This document shows positions 24,260 through 35,816 of a stretch of DNA of 64,000 nucleotides, in pieces. Position numbers and translations under genes: made by a program. The DNA is from Oscarella lobularis (taxonomy: Eukaryota > Porifera > Homoscleromorpha > Homosclerophorida > Oscarellidae): contig NC_089186.1 of assembly GCF_947507565.1 (NCBI RefSeq), positions 992,001-1,056,000 on the forward strand, in the 5' to 3' direction. The first letter of the stretch is position 1; each line of letters starts with the position of its first letter. The notes beneath the pieces are model-generated. The model was not told where the DNA came from. It saw only the letters and a list, made by a program, of their open reading frames with translations, and searched no databases.

Positions 24260-26147
24260 CTAGTAAGATTTCTGAAGAACCTTGTACGCTGACTGAGACG
24301 CTTCCAAAGCATCACCCACACTTCCCGGAATTGATTCGGAATTAGCATCATTTTGTAAAATCACGTCGTCTGGCTGAGAGAGACAAGTGGCTATTGCATT
24401 GAAAGTGGGTCGGTTGTGGTGATCAGGATTCCTGTAGAGGTCACATGGTCACAAATCAAATCAAATCAGACGGTGCCTTCTGTTCCTCTTACCAGCACTC
24501 AATCATGAGTTTATAGATGGCATGAGAACAGCCCGGTGGTGGGGGAAGACGATAGCCAGTTTCCAGTAGATCAAGAACGGCGCGGTTTTTGGTGTACCCG
24601 TAGGGACGTTTTCCTACCGTCCAAATTTCGTACAGGACAATACCGTAACTCCAAACGTCACTCGATGTCGAGTACTTTCGGAAACTGATGGCCTGCGAAT
24701 AATATTCTGCTGGAGTATCGTGGAGACCATAGGGACTTGTTTACTTCAGGAGCGGTCCACCTGAATGGAATTTGTCCTCCTTTCGTGACGTAGTAATTAT
24801 CGTCGGCCAGGTCTCTCGATAGACCAAAATCTGCAATCTAGCCAATGAAATAAAAGACTATAGCCTTAATGGAAAAATATTCAGCCAACCTTGCAAACTA
24901 GTTTTTCGCCGAGTAGAACATTGCGAGCCGCAAGATCCTTAATTAATTAAACGCCAAATTCCAAATTAGGCAAACAAAATGTTTGAGAGCGCTTTACCCT
25001 GTGAACAAAACATCGCTTTGCCAAATATTCTATTCCGGATGCTATGTCGCGAGACATCTGCAGTAATCGAGAAGGCAAATTCAAAGGCAGTGTGTCCTCA
25101 TTTCTATGACGACGGAACATCATGTACATATGCTCAAAAAATAAGTAAGTACTTACGCGATTGACTGCAGATATTGCTTCAAATCTCCCTTTGGCAAAAT
25201 TTCCAAAACCACCATCAACTACATACATAAACACATGAGGAAAGAGCAGCAGAACACCCGGGTGGTCACACATTACCGGTGCTCCAGTGAGAACGACTCC
25301 GTGCATTACGACGACGTTTCGATGATTAAACTGGCCCATAATTGCAGCCTCTTGAAGAAACTTTACCTTGTTCTTTTTGGACTCCGATTTCAAAGTTTTC
25401 ACGGCCACCATAATAGGAGTCTTAGAATCCTTTAGGAAAGAACTAAGAAGGCAACAGATGAACTTCGTTATCGTGACTAAACCTTGTCTGTCCAGATGCC
25501 TCTCTCGACCGTTCCAAATTGACTAAGAATTAAAGTAGATAATAAAAGAGCCGTTTTCTAATTAATAGATTCATTACCCAGTTCCTAATACTTCTTTGAG
25601 CTCAACTGAAGATCTTTCCAAAACGCGAAATTTTGCAGCAGTCAACTGGTCATACAACTTTTCTTCTGAAGTTGCCGGCTCCCAGTAAATATCATCTTTA
25701 GATTCCGTAAGTACCTTGTATAATGCAGAGCATACTATGAAACGAAAAAGAAAATCACGAGAGCCTTGCCTTTTGGTTGGCTTGAGCTTGAGCTAAGGTG
25801 ACTGGTACTTCGTAGTGACTATCGTCCTGAGAGTCTGGGCTTTGACAGATGCGAACCGCTTGCGGTTCAGTGATAGCCTGAACCGGTTCGAGGTATTCGA
25901 GACCTGGCTTGGACAAGCTTTGAAACACGGAAGAATCCTGGTATTCATCTGACGGCGAGTCTTCTTTTTCACTAAACGGCGAAACAACAGCGTAACTTGG
26001 CGAGTGTATTCGTGAGCTGCGCAGATCCATTTCCATAGCTAAACAACAAGATGTTGAGGATAACGGCATATAAAAGCATTTCTGTAACTTACCTTCCTCT
26101 TTCACGGGGTACGCCTTCGATGCGGTGCATGCGTTTTCGACACGCAA
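24260..26147 (-). pseudogene. Receptor tyrosine kinase C, 5'-truncated (intracellular part only)
   Basis: Only the cytoplasmic half of the receptor is present. Similarity to copy A runs from the end of the transmembrane segment (IACRK, about 26140) through the juxtamembrane region (YQDSS, YLEP, YEVP) and a full set of kinase exons: [43 protein letters not shown]. The stop comes at 24260, a few residues earlier than in A and B. Just after the membrane segment the sequence has four extra bases relative to A (about 26118-26135), which breaks the frame. Upstream of about 26150 similarity stops and an unrelated plus-strand TRP channel begins. The kinase exons themselves look intact, so it may have been truncated recently, or the junction could be an assembly artefact. 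A cytosolic kinase from a new start (for example Met in the juxtamembrane exon) cannot be excluded. Confidence 0.75.
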
Positions 26148-26149
26148 TC

Positions 26150-27643
26150 ACTATGCTATTGATGATGGTTTCCAAGTGATTCGCGCATCGTTTCACGTTT
26201 TCGGCTTCGCCTCTCTCATCAGCATCGTACGATTTTTACCCTATCCACAAGCTCACTCTGTCCTTGGACCAATACAGCTGTCCTTCGTCGGAATTTTCTA
26301 CGACGTCGTACTCTTTCTCATTATATTGGGTACGTTCTTGATTGGCTTTGCCGTCTGCATAACGAGCGTCTATTCGGCTCCGTTGAAAAGTCCGGGTGCG
26401 TCGGCGAACGCTACCGTACACGATGAAGTGTCAGGGTAAGAATCAAAAGTTAGAATGTACAGGGGACATTAGTCTGTAGATCATTTCTCCTTATAAGTGT
26501 ATGTCATATGTTTAGAATGTTGTCTTCTATAAAGACCCTATTCTGGTCTCTCTTTGGAGAATTTGACCCTTCGAGCTTTGAAGCCGAGCCACTGGAGGAA
26601 GCCGTTGGTATGACCATTCTCGCTCTGTGGTTGGTGCTTGCCGTCATCGTCCTTCTAAATATGTTGATTGCTTTGATTAGCAACTCGTTTCAAAGGGTCC
26701 AGGTAGATTGGAATGTTATTAGTGCCAACACATCAGTTGTCACTTTCTCAGGATAATGCTGATATTGAGTGGAAATTCGCTCGTGCCGTCATTATTCGCA
26801 ACATCTGGAAATCTCCACCGATTCCTATTCCAATCAATATTTTTCATTTCGTGGCATTGCTTGCCTCAGACGTGTGCTGCACTTCTTTTAAAGTAATGCG
26901 TTGTATTGTAGACGGACGGCTTGCACAATGGGGTATTTCATATCATATCAATCTTTCTTTAGCCTTCTTCTGACGTTGCGAAATGTGTGTACGAAGATGT
27001 CGCCAATCACGAAGGCATTCGAGAGAAGTTTCGAGAGAAAATCGAGAAAGCCGAAGAAGAAGGAGTTCGAAGAAAAGATCTTAACAAACTGAGGAAGCAC
27101 TTAGACAAACAAATTAGTACGCTAAACGTAAGTGCATGCTCTTAATTAAGTGTTAATTAACACTTTATTAAGTGTTCAGTTTAAACAGTGTATAATTCCT
27201 GTGTACAATTTTTATGTCTATAGTCAGTAGCTTTTGGATCGAATCCCAATACAGTTTCTTACGAGAGCGGGTCAGGGGATCCTGGCAACAACGGCACTTC
27301 TAAATCTGCTCATTGTAATCCGGTACAGCAGTCAGAATTTCAAGAGGAAGTCATCGCGGCGAAAAGTGGATCGAGACCGCGTTCTGCGCCAAGGACGGAT
27401 GACGATGATAGTGAAGAGGAAGAGATGTTGCGAAGTGGACTGAAGTCTCGAAGCCATTCTAGCGCAACGCCATCTCGAGCAGAGGGAGACGCCGCTCGAG
27501 AATTTTTAGAGGGATTGCGGCAACTCCGGGAAAGCTTTCAGAAGAGCTTCAAAGAGCATCAATTGGAGATTCAAGAAAGCATTCGAAATCTTCAGTCGGA
27601 GTTTCAGGAAAGCGTTCGAAATCTTCAGTCGGAGTTTCTTTAG
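26150..27643 (+). pseudogene. TRPC-like cation channel, C-terminal half (5'-truncated)
   Basis: Five exons: up to 26435, 26516-26702, 26752-26892, 26963-27127 and 27224-27643; all joins are GT-AG and in frame. The first holds an S4-S5/S5 region (FQVIRASFHVFGFASL, then a hydrophobic helix LFLIILGTFLIGFAVCI). The second holds the pore (TLFWSLFGEFDP) and S6 (VVLLNMLIALISNSFQ). The third starts with DNADIEWKFARA, the post-S6 signature of TRPC channels. The tail is charged and coiled, ending in two copies of ESxRNLQSEF. Nothing encoding the ankyrin N-terminus or S1-S4 lies upstream; the sequence there is the reverse-strand receptor copy C. As it stands the fragment cannot form a normal channel unless exons lie elsewhere. 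Family call is firm; the subfamily is inferred from EWKFAR. Confidence 0.82.
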
Positions 27644-28491
27644 CGGCAAGCCAAGGTTGCGGGTTTGACTTCTGTGGATTCGAAATAGGTTTTTGCCTTC
27701 TAATCCTATATCTCAGCACGTGTACACAGCGTTTACTTTCAGTTTGGGCAACTGTAGCTATAGCCCCGATCCTCTTTCAGTTTTTATTGATTTAGTCATA
27801 GGCCCTTAGTCTGTGAAAAATGCACGACTGTAGGCTATCACCATATAAGAGTGGAGGTATACAGCGTTACTCCCGTTTCTCCCAGTTTGGCCCTGTAGCT
27901 AAATGTACATGTAGACATAACACGTGACTGTCGTCATTCATTCGTTTACCGTCGTATGCACGCGACATGATTTTCGTTCAGAATCCGCTAAAGAAGGGAG
28001 TTATTACGACTGTCAATGACCTGTACCGAAACTATAAAGTTCTAAATCAAACGGGAGTGCGAAGCCGACACGGCGAGCTTCCTTTCGCAAATGTGGCCCG
28101 CGTTTCTCGCAAATGACGCGTATCCAGCACGGCAAACGCCTTCAAAAGGATTTTGGTAGCTGTAAAAGACGAAGCGACTTGCATCGGACTTCACAGCGAA
28201 GCGTCGTAAGCGCATTTCTCGGCGCTCGCCGATAACGCGATGAAAAAAAGCGCTTATATTTACGATTTCTGCGAAAGGAGACTCTTATCGTAGGTTTTTT
28301 CGCGAATTTTGGCTTGATTTCTTCATTGCGCTCTTGGATTCGAAGTTCAAGGATGTAGGCCACGCCTACTTTGTGGAGAAATCTCCATGGAGACGTCATG
28401 ACTCAGCTCTTGCAATGTGGTAAGACATTTTTTAGAAATTTGGCATTTTCGATTGGACAACTGGGTTTATTTATCTATTGATTTGACGTAG
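27644..28491. other. Non-coding stretch after the TRP fragment
   Basis: I find no convincing gene. The first part will contain the 3' UTR of the TRP fragment. Around 28130-28400 there are only short frames with low-complexity basic content. Confidence 0.35.
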
Positions 28492-28612
28492 GTCTTTCTC
28501 CACTTGGAGCTTTGTGATCTCTTCTTGTAGTGAGTTGAAGAGACTATTAGATACCTTGAGGAGCCTCCGTACTCACTCAGACTCTCTTGGCAGTAGAAAA
28601 TTATTTGTTTAG

Positions 28613-28972
28613 GTTGCAAGAGAGAAGCCTAGATTGATTCGTAGGAACACACCGGCAGGTCGCTGTGTCGGACTGGCCATAAGCTCCGTATTGAGAAGGT
28701 TAGTTGGCCTTTGTCCCAATTGTGAGTACTCTTTTCTAGTGAGTTTTCTTTTGATTCAGTCCTCAAAGGTGGTTCAATGAGAATCCTTCCGCAGAATAAC
28801 GGAATTCATCCCTTCCATCTAAGAGCAGACCCGTCAAAGCAATCTTCTTCATCCAAGTATGGATCCTCATGTTTCTAACTGTCTTTTTTGTAGGCACCCC
28901 AGTGAAGCTTCCCGATGTGGTCGTTCACCTCTGGGCTCCGAGGTGACTGAACTAAACCGGCCTAACTCTTGA
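28613..28972 (+). CDS. Candidate three-exon 3' end of an unknown gene
   Basis: Three putative exons, 28613-28721, 28760-28856 and 28894-28972, are joined by GT-AG introns of 38 and 37 bp. They sum to 285 nt, a multiple of three, and stay open to a TGA at 28970. The predicted piece is basic and Ser/Pro-rich (LIRRNTPAGRCVG, then SKHPSEASRCG) with no domain I know. No start codon or upstream exon could be found with confidence, so this may be a transcribed pseudogene, a non-coding RNA or chance. Confidence 0.25.
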
Positions 28973-28974
28973 GC

Positions 28975-29260
28975 CCGAGAGGTTAAACGTGGCACGAAGG
29001 CAGGGGAGCACAACCCCTACTCCAGTGGCATGAGTGGTAAACTGCCACCCCACTTGGGCAAGACGCGGTGGGTTACAATAGCGGTCCCCCTGGAACCAGG
29101 CCGTCAGCACTCACATCCGAGCGCTGCCGGTCCCAGGCGTCCGAGCCGGGAGACTAAACAGGCTCTAACTCCGACGGGGGAGTAGTGAGGTTGACCCCCA
29201 CCCAACCGAAGCCTGTAGGGGCCCCTGCGACCCGTGCAGGTGGACAGCGAAAATAAAAGG
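28975..29260. other. GC-rich island, possible repeat
   Basis: This stretch is clearly richer in G and C than its AT-rich surroundings and contains several short self-complementary blocks (for example CCACCCCACTTGGG and GCGCTGCCGGTCCC). I do not recognise a tRNA, rRNA or known SINE. It could be a dispersed repeat or a structured RNA. Confidence 0.3.
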
Positions 29261-31085
29261 ACCTATGCGCAATTTTTTTCAGTATATCCGGTTTACGTCC
29301 GGGTTTTATTGAATAAAAATCATAAAACCTATCAGGTGCGTGCAACGTCTGCGTTCGCGATGCGACATGATGCAAACGAGATTCTCTGCACAGAGGGCCC
29401 CGGAGCAGTTTTCAATGTAACATGTACCCTAAGGGTCATGCTCAGGACCCTTTTGCCTGCGTCACTACTACGTAGCGAAATTGGAAAAACAGACTAAAAA
29501 AATTTGTCTCTTGAGTCTCTTCTATCTTCAATTGATTTCTTTCGTCTCGAGAAGAGCGCATGAGTGACCAAGGCGAAATCCAATGCTTCTCGTCCCTTCC
29601 AATTTGATGAAATCCAATGTTCGTCTATTCGGTAGACTTGATGATCTGAAACACAACGAGAAAGGACTCTCTACACTGTACTCCCTCCTCCTATAACAAA
29701 CGCGTGTAACACTGGAAAAAAATCAAAGCATCTCAGCCGTGAGCAAACAGCAAAAAAGTAACGTGGGATTAATAGAGCGACGACGGGGAAAAGGAAGACT
29801 ACTACGATTGATAGAGAGCTTTTACACTACTCCAACGGCCGGGTCACATCCCTCCTCCAGATCCCTCCCCCAGGTAGACGGAGGGCTTGCTCTTGTTAAA
29901 CGATTCGTTCTTCTGCCTCGAATTTTTTTGTTATCATGTCATCCTAGTCGCCTTGATATGATTTCTGAAATCAATTACTGTACCTGTCTACGTTTTGGTC
30001 GACGTGCATCCTGCCCCACGCACCTCCGGTGACGTGTTCTCTCTGATCAGATTGTCGCTTTGCAATTCGTCCACTACACAGTCAACTGTTCCTTCCTATA
30101 TTAAGATTTTATTATGATTTTTATTTTACCTGTCTGAATACGTACGGTGTTCCCAGAACGCCTTCAAGTCGGCCTCCCATACAAGACGTAAGCAATAATG
30201 AAGTAAACGCCACCTGGGCCCACATGAACTCGAGAACATAATCTACTCACAGAGAACGTCAAAAAGATTATTGGAGTGGAGAGACCCAGTCCAGCATTGC
30301 CTTTATAAAAAATTCAATTAATCAAATATTATTTGATATTTGTGTGTAAGGTTTCTTACGACAATCTGAGGAAAACTACCACTCTGAATACGTTTAGGAT
30401 GCATGATGTGAAAACGCCCAGAATTCAAATCTTAAAATATGATATTAAGACGTCGTGGCGTATTTTCGCCGTTCCAAGTTCAAAACGAACCGCTTCGCGT
30501 ATGCAAAACTTCGTTTTTGTCCTTTAAGGAAACTTAAGTTGTGGGGGCGGGGCTCTCCAGCGATCTTACTTCGTCGTTCATCGTTGCTACGCGAATTTGA
30601 GGCGATGATTTTCCGCTCAATCGACATTGACGCGGGCGTCGACTCAGGCGACGTAGAAATCGGCGGAAACGGTTCGATCGAGTACAACCCAACGTTCCCG
30701 TCATGGGGACCCCATTCGAAATTTCTCGTTCTTCACTGCTTCAATTGCAAGGCCATTTGGAGAACATAGATACCGGCTCACCTTTTAGAACCGACGAGCC
30801 TTCACTTCGTCTTTACACCGATTCGTCTTGAGCTAATAAAACCACTAGGCCTACTGTTTCCGCACTGACCACTTTAGTAGACGACCTAAGCATATAGCTC
30901 CTAAGCATAAAACAAACGGCGGAATCGCACTCTACACAAAGAAGGAACTCCCTAGCTCATGCCTATTGATCGGGGTCACGTGGTATTTCGAGATCTCTAA
31001 GGGTAATATACAGTACGATAATATAACGAAAGAATGAAAATGAAAAATCGTCAATCAGAAAAATACCTATAAAATTCAATTGCAC
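29261..31085. other. Non-coding stretch with one weak ORF
   Basis: Mostly AT-rich DNA without recognisable protein. The only frame with non-random composition is on the plus strand from an ATG at 30605 to 30769 (MIFRSIDIDAGVDSGDVEIG), about 54 codons, acidic at first and ending in a Cys/Trp-containing piece. It might be a first exon, but no domain or partner exon is evident. Confidence 0.3.
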
Positions 31086-34000
31086 TTACTTGAGTACAGT
31101 TCCGCGAAGCTCTTCGTATTTCTTTTTGATAAGAGATCTGTTCACACCAACCGCCTCAAAAGCCGTGAGGAGCTGGCCTACGGTTCGCGGTTTTTCCGTG
31201 TTCCAAGCCTCTAGCACTTCGAGCATGTGCACTAAGTTTCCTCCATACGGTTTGCGAATGTCTTTAATTTTTTCAAGACCGACAAGAAGACAACCGAGAT
31301 CTTCCCATTTTGATCCTTTGAAGGCTGCACACGTCTTCATCAAATCCTCTGATACGAATTCCTCATCCGCCGGAAAGGTATTGGTAACTGAAAAAAACAA
31401 TTTTAGAAAAGACAATTTAGGATCACAGTTCAATACCAGACAAGGCCGCAACGTGTGAGTCTGCGTCCTCCTAAGAGAGGGAAAAAACTAGGGCAATATA
31501 GGGTAAATTCCTCATGACCTTACCTTTGTGCGATTGTCTTGCCTCATCTCACCAGCACGAGGAGATAAGGAGATTTTCTCTTTTGGTATATACAAGTCGC
31601 GGACGGCAGAATGCTGACCGTTCTCCGGACGAACCGAAAACAAGACGTGATCGAAAGCCTGCTGCTTTACCTTCTTTTCCACGTCGACCATAGAATAGAT
31701 TGCCGGATCTTCGTCGAGCTGTTTCAGATGCTTGCTGTCCAAGTAGAACCAGTTCAGAATAACTCCCGGGCTCCTCTCGTCGCACGCTCGCATTATCATG
31801 TCTTTAATTTCGGTCATAAACTCCTTCGCCACTTCCTCGCAAGCTCTTTTGCTTGACCACCGAAGAACGATATCGATGCAACAGTGACTCTTCTTTATTC
31901 CTAGCTCAATGCGACTTTCCACCACTTTGTCGTCGACGATTCTCACTAATTTGACGCCGTCTTTCCACGCCTCACGTCTGGTCGGCTTGTTCATGCGAGA
32001 GCAACGAGATTGAAAAACGACGAATGAAGAAGGCGAGATGATATCGACGGAGAGAGAGCACTCGTATCTCTGACCACGATACACGTCAAACATCGCGTCT
32101 TCAATCCAGGCGTCACGACGAATCGAATGCTGAAGAAGAGCTGGAATCTGATACTTCTTCTCAGGAGACTTTTCCACCTCAGTGCACAGATCTAGACAAA
32201 GAAGAACTTGAATCGCTTCTTCTACCGTCACCGTATTTGAAGACGGTGTTCCCCTCTTCTTGAGGTCATCCTCAAATGCTTTTAAAGCCAACTCAATATC
32301 TTTCAAAGACACTTCGCCAGATTTTTGAGACGGCATGCCAAACGGAAAGTAAGGCGGAGCGAGGAGTGGACCGACAACGTTATGACACAACCATTGCGGT
32401 CGAAGACAAATTTGAGGACCCAGATTCACAATCTATGTGACAATATAGAATGAAATTATAAGAGTTTTATTACTTACTACTCCAGTCGAGTCAAGATATT
32501 CAACGGAGACTTTTTTCTGGTTTTCGTTTAAAGTGATGCCGACGTCTTCGACAACCCACTTCAAAAATAATTCTGACGTCATAAAATTGCGCAATGGAGA
32601 CTTTCTTTCTTTGTCAGGAAGACAGATCTTCTCTTCAATGATGTGACAAAGCTTGGGCACCTCATCGGCTTCCTGCGTGCCAAAATATAAATATTTAGGC
32701 GAGTAGGTGAATCTACACAGTACCTCTAACATCTTTTTATGAATCGCTCTCAGCTTTTGTCGGAAGTCCTTCATGCGAAGTGAACTCCATATACTGCAAT
32801 CCATTTCGAACACGTGCAAAATTTCAAAGGTGTCGTCAAACTCATTTTGGAGAGTTTCAGCTATTCGTTTCAGCTGGAAACTTACTTCAATGCCAGCATC
32901 CTCTCCAGAATCAATCAAATTAAAAATGATGAAAAGACGAAGACGCGACGTCCGATTGGGCGAAAGCGTGCGAAGCGCAGCCTTCAAAAACGCACACCAA
33001 TAGCGCCCGATCTCAAGAAGAACGATTTCTGACGTCATCTGCTGCCCATCGCGAAAGCGAAGAACGAGAGCGAAGATCGTACTCGACGACCGGAAGAAGA
33101 GGCCATGTGCACTGTGAAAGGTTGGCTGGGCACCAAAATCCCACATCGATCCTTTGCCTACCCCCGCAATATAACGATTATGGATTTCAACACCGGGTGT
33201 GCGATCTTCTTCTTTGGGTGGAGGAAGACCAAGTAGAAGAAGAGAATTGACAAGGGTAGTTTTTCCCGCCATTTCGCTGCCAACAACGCAAAATTTAATT
33301 GAATCTGGACGAACCATTTCTTCTTGGTTCAAAACGGAAAATCGGGCGAAGTCCTATTATACTAATTACATACGGGAACTAGATCAAAATGATGACGTAC
33401 GTAATGTTGTCGAAGGAAAGCTCTCCTTTCACCATCAGCCAGCTCATAAGGTGTTTTTCCGTTCTAAAATTCACGCTAACGAATTCTCTAATATTTAATA
33501 TAGAGGATAAACACGTCACCTTGTCTTGGCATGTGACGTCACAACCCTTTTCAATCAATAGATCAATAATTGACTTGTCCAACTTTGAATAGCTCTGTAC
33601 AGCCATATGCAATGCATTTTTTTCATTCTACAAAGATTTGAATAGAGAAAGAGTGAGGAATGAGAAGCCTGACTAACCTTATCTCTGGCAGAAACATCAG
33701 CTCCTAATTCAAGTAGCAGCTGAATGACGACAAAAGAAGGATGATGATAACATGCGTACATTAAGGGAGTTCCTCCGAACTAAAAATAGAATTGCCAAAC
33801 GAAAATGCGAAAGTAAGAATGCGACCTTTCAACAGAATTGATATCAATGCCTTTCTCAATGACAAGATATCGAAGAACATCTTTCACTTCGTCATCATTA
33901 CACTCTGAGGTCCAGGTGGAATAAAACAAAGCCGTCTTTCCATCCTGAATAAAAATGACGGCTATTTGTTCATTGACGTTTTAACAAATAAATGACATCT

Positions 34001-35311
34001 CACGTGATCTTTTGCTAGACAGTCAGCTCCTTTTTCATCCAAGTAGCGAACTTTCGCTGAACGATTGATGGAACTTTCACATGCATCCATGAATGGCGTC
34101 GTGTCCCACTAAATATAAAATAAGAATTAATTAAACTATTAGAAGTGAAATCTTCTAACCTTTTTGACGCTATTGATATTAGCGCGGTGTTCTATGAGCC
34201 ATTTCACTACAAAGATGCTTCCACTTGAGCAGGCACTATGCAGAGGAGTGTTGCGCTCCTATTAACACACATTGCACACGTAGCAAACAAAAGCACACCC
34301 GGCATCACCCAATCAATATCGTTGATGCTCAATCCCTTTTCATAGACGAGATGATGAAAAATCCTATCGACTTCTTCAGATGACGAAAATTGATTTTGAG
34401 CTGCCCAAACCTATAAACCAAAAGTTACTTTTGTCAGAGTGTTGATATGATATGAATTCTGTTACAAGGTCAGAGGATGACAAAATGTATCCATGTTCTT
34501 CGAGATAGATCATTTTCTTTCTTGCGTAAACGGAACTCAAAGAAGCAAGAGTATATGGCGTACGTCCCAGCTAAAAAAGAGTGAGAAGTTCAATTATTGG
34601 AAACGAATTCCAAATCATACGATGTCTTTCGCTTTGACATTTGCATGGTGACTGACGAGCCATTCAACGCCAAAAATATCACCCCACTCGCACGCACAGT
34701 GAAGTGGGCGGAATCTCCTCTGCATCCAAGCATTAATTAATTAATTTACCAATCCAAACCGTGTAGTCATTGACATACAACTCCTGCTTCTTTTTCAATG
34801 CTTTGATTCTTCTGCTCAACCGCGAATCTGAGCCAATCATCGGCTTCCTTCGCCGTCTCAAACTCTCTTCCCGCCAAATAGTGAAGTAACGACAAGTCAG
34901 ATTCGCACTACATTAGGAGAATACAATGGTGTGCAGCAATGAAAAACGCAACTATTCCATACCTGCTCAGATCGAAATCCTTTCTCTCTAGAAAGAAAAC
35001 GAAGCAATTCATCGCCCGCGTCATTTCTCTTCTCCAAAATCTTCGCCAATCGATCAATCGCAGAACGAACAGACGAGTTTCCTCTCTGCCCCTGCAAAAC
35101 CACGTCTATGTTGGTAACAGTTTTAGAAGAGCGAAAACGTTTCGGTGAATTCGATCTACGGGTTCTTTTCGCGACAAAAACGAATCTTCGAGTTATCTTA
35201 GAAGTGACGATCTTGCTGTTCGATCGCACTACATTAATCAAACCATCATCGCCTTACAAGCAGCGGAACCAAGTCTAATTTTGCTTTTTTCGCCGAAGAG
35301 AACTTCCTCAT
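31086..35311 (-). CDS. Ankyrin-Roc-COR-Death domain protein (ROCO family, kinase-less)
   Basis: Probable cytosolic signalling GTPase. The proposed start is the ATG at 35311 (MRKFSSAKKAKLDLVPLL), which gives an in-phase join through a GT-AG intron to about 35098; other starts are possible. A helical, death-fold-sized N-terminus (LLRFLSREKGF) is followed by about eight ankyrin repeats, roughly one per small exon (34.9-33.38 kb). The Roc domain (33.33-32.7 kb) has the P-loop GSEMAGKTTL and a switch motif DFGAQ in place of the usual DFAGQ. The COR region spans 32.7-31.52 kb. A small exon (SHVAALS) and a Death domain (WEDLGCLLVGL, MLEVLEAW) end the protein at 31086. The order matches the C-terminal half of DAPK1 without its kinase. 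Its final AAG-TAA overlaps a good donor (GTAAGTG), so a further exon is possible. Its ankyrin repeats resemble those of the CARD-sacsin gene downstream. Confidence 0.82.
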
Positions 35312-35519
35312 AACACAAACAATGTGCGCATGCGCTACGCTTCGTAAATTAGATTTTATTTCTAGACAATGATAGCTCGATGTAGGCCATCATGCATAGA
35401 ACGCATTACAAAGTATTACGTCATAAATATTTACGTTGTCATATTTTGACGTAGTAATACAGCCCTCTACTTATATAGTACTATACTGTATACAGTTCAG
35501 TTCTATATTCACACTAGCA

Positions 35520-35808
35520 CAGTAGCGTAACCAGTGTGTTGGCCCGGGTGGGCCAGGCCCACTCAAAAATTTTTCAAAGTATAAATGAGAAATAAATTTA
35601 TTCGCCTGTTATAATCTGAAAGGCAATTTCATTTCTGCTATTATATAACGTTGTAGCTCTAACAGGCATGCAAATGCTTCTTTGTACTGATACATTTGAG
35701 CAAAATGAATTTTTATTTGCCACGCCCACATACCTAAAGCGGCTGGGGGCTTCGCCCCAGACCCCCTAGCGTATGCCACCCTAAAATAATTGTCTGGTTA
35801 CGCCACTG
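35520..35808. mobile_element. hAT-type MITE with 8-bp target duplication
   Basis: A 289-bp element with terminal inverted repeats CAGTAGCGTAACCAG and CAGTGGCGTAACCAG (right end read in reverse), the typical hAT terminus. It is flanked by an 8-bp duplication, CACTAGCA (35512-35519) and TACTAGCA (35809-35816), with one mismatch. Near the right end is a strong hairpin (GGGGGCTTCGCCCC, 35746-35760). There is no coding capacity, so it needed a transposase from elsewhere. Confidence 0.88.
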
Positions 35809-35816
35809 TACTAGCA

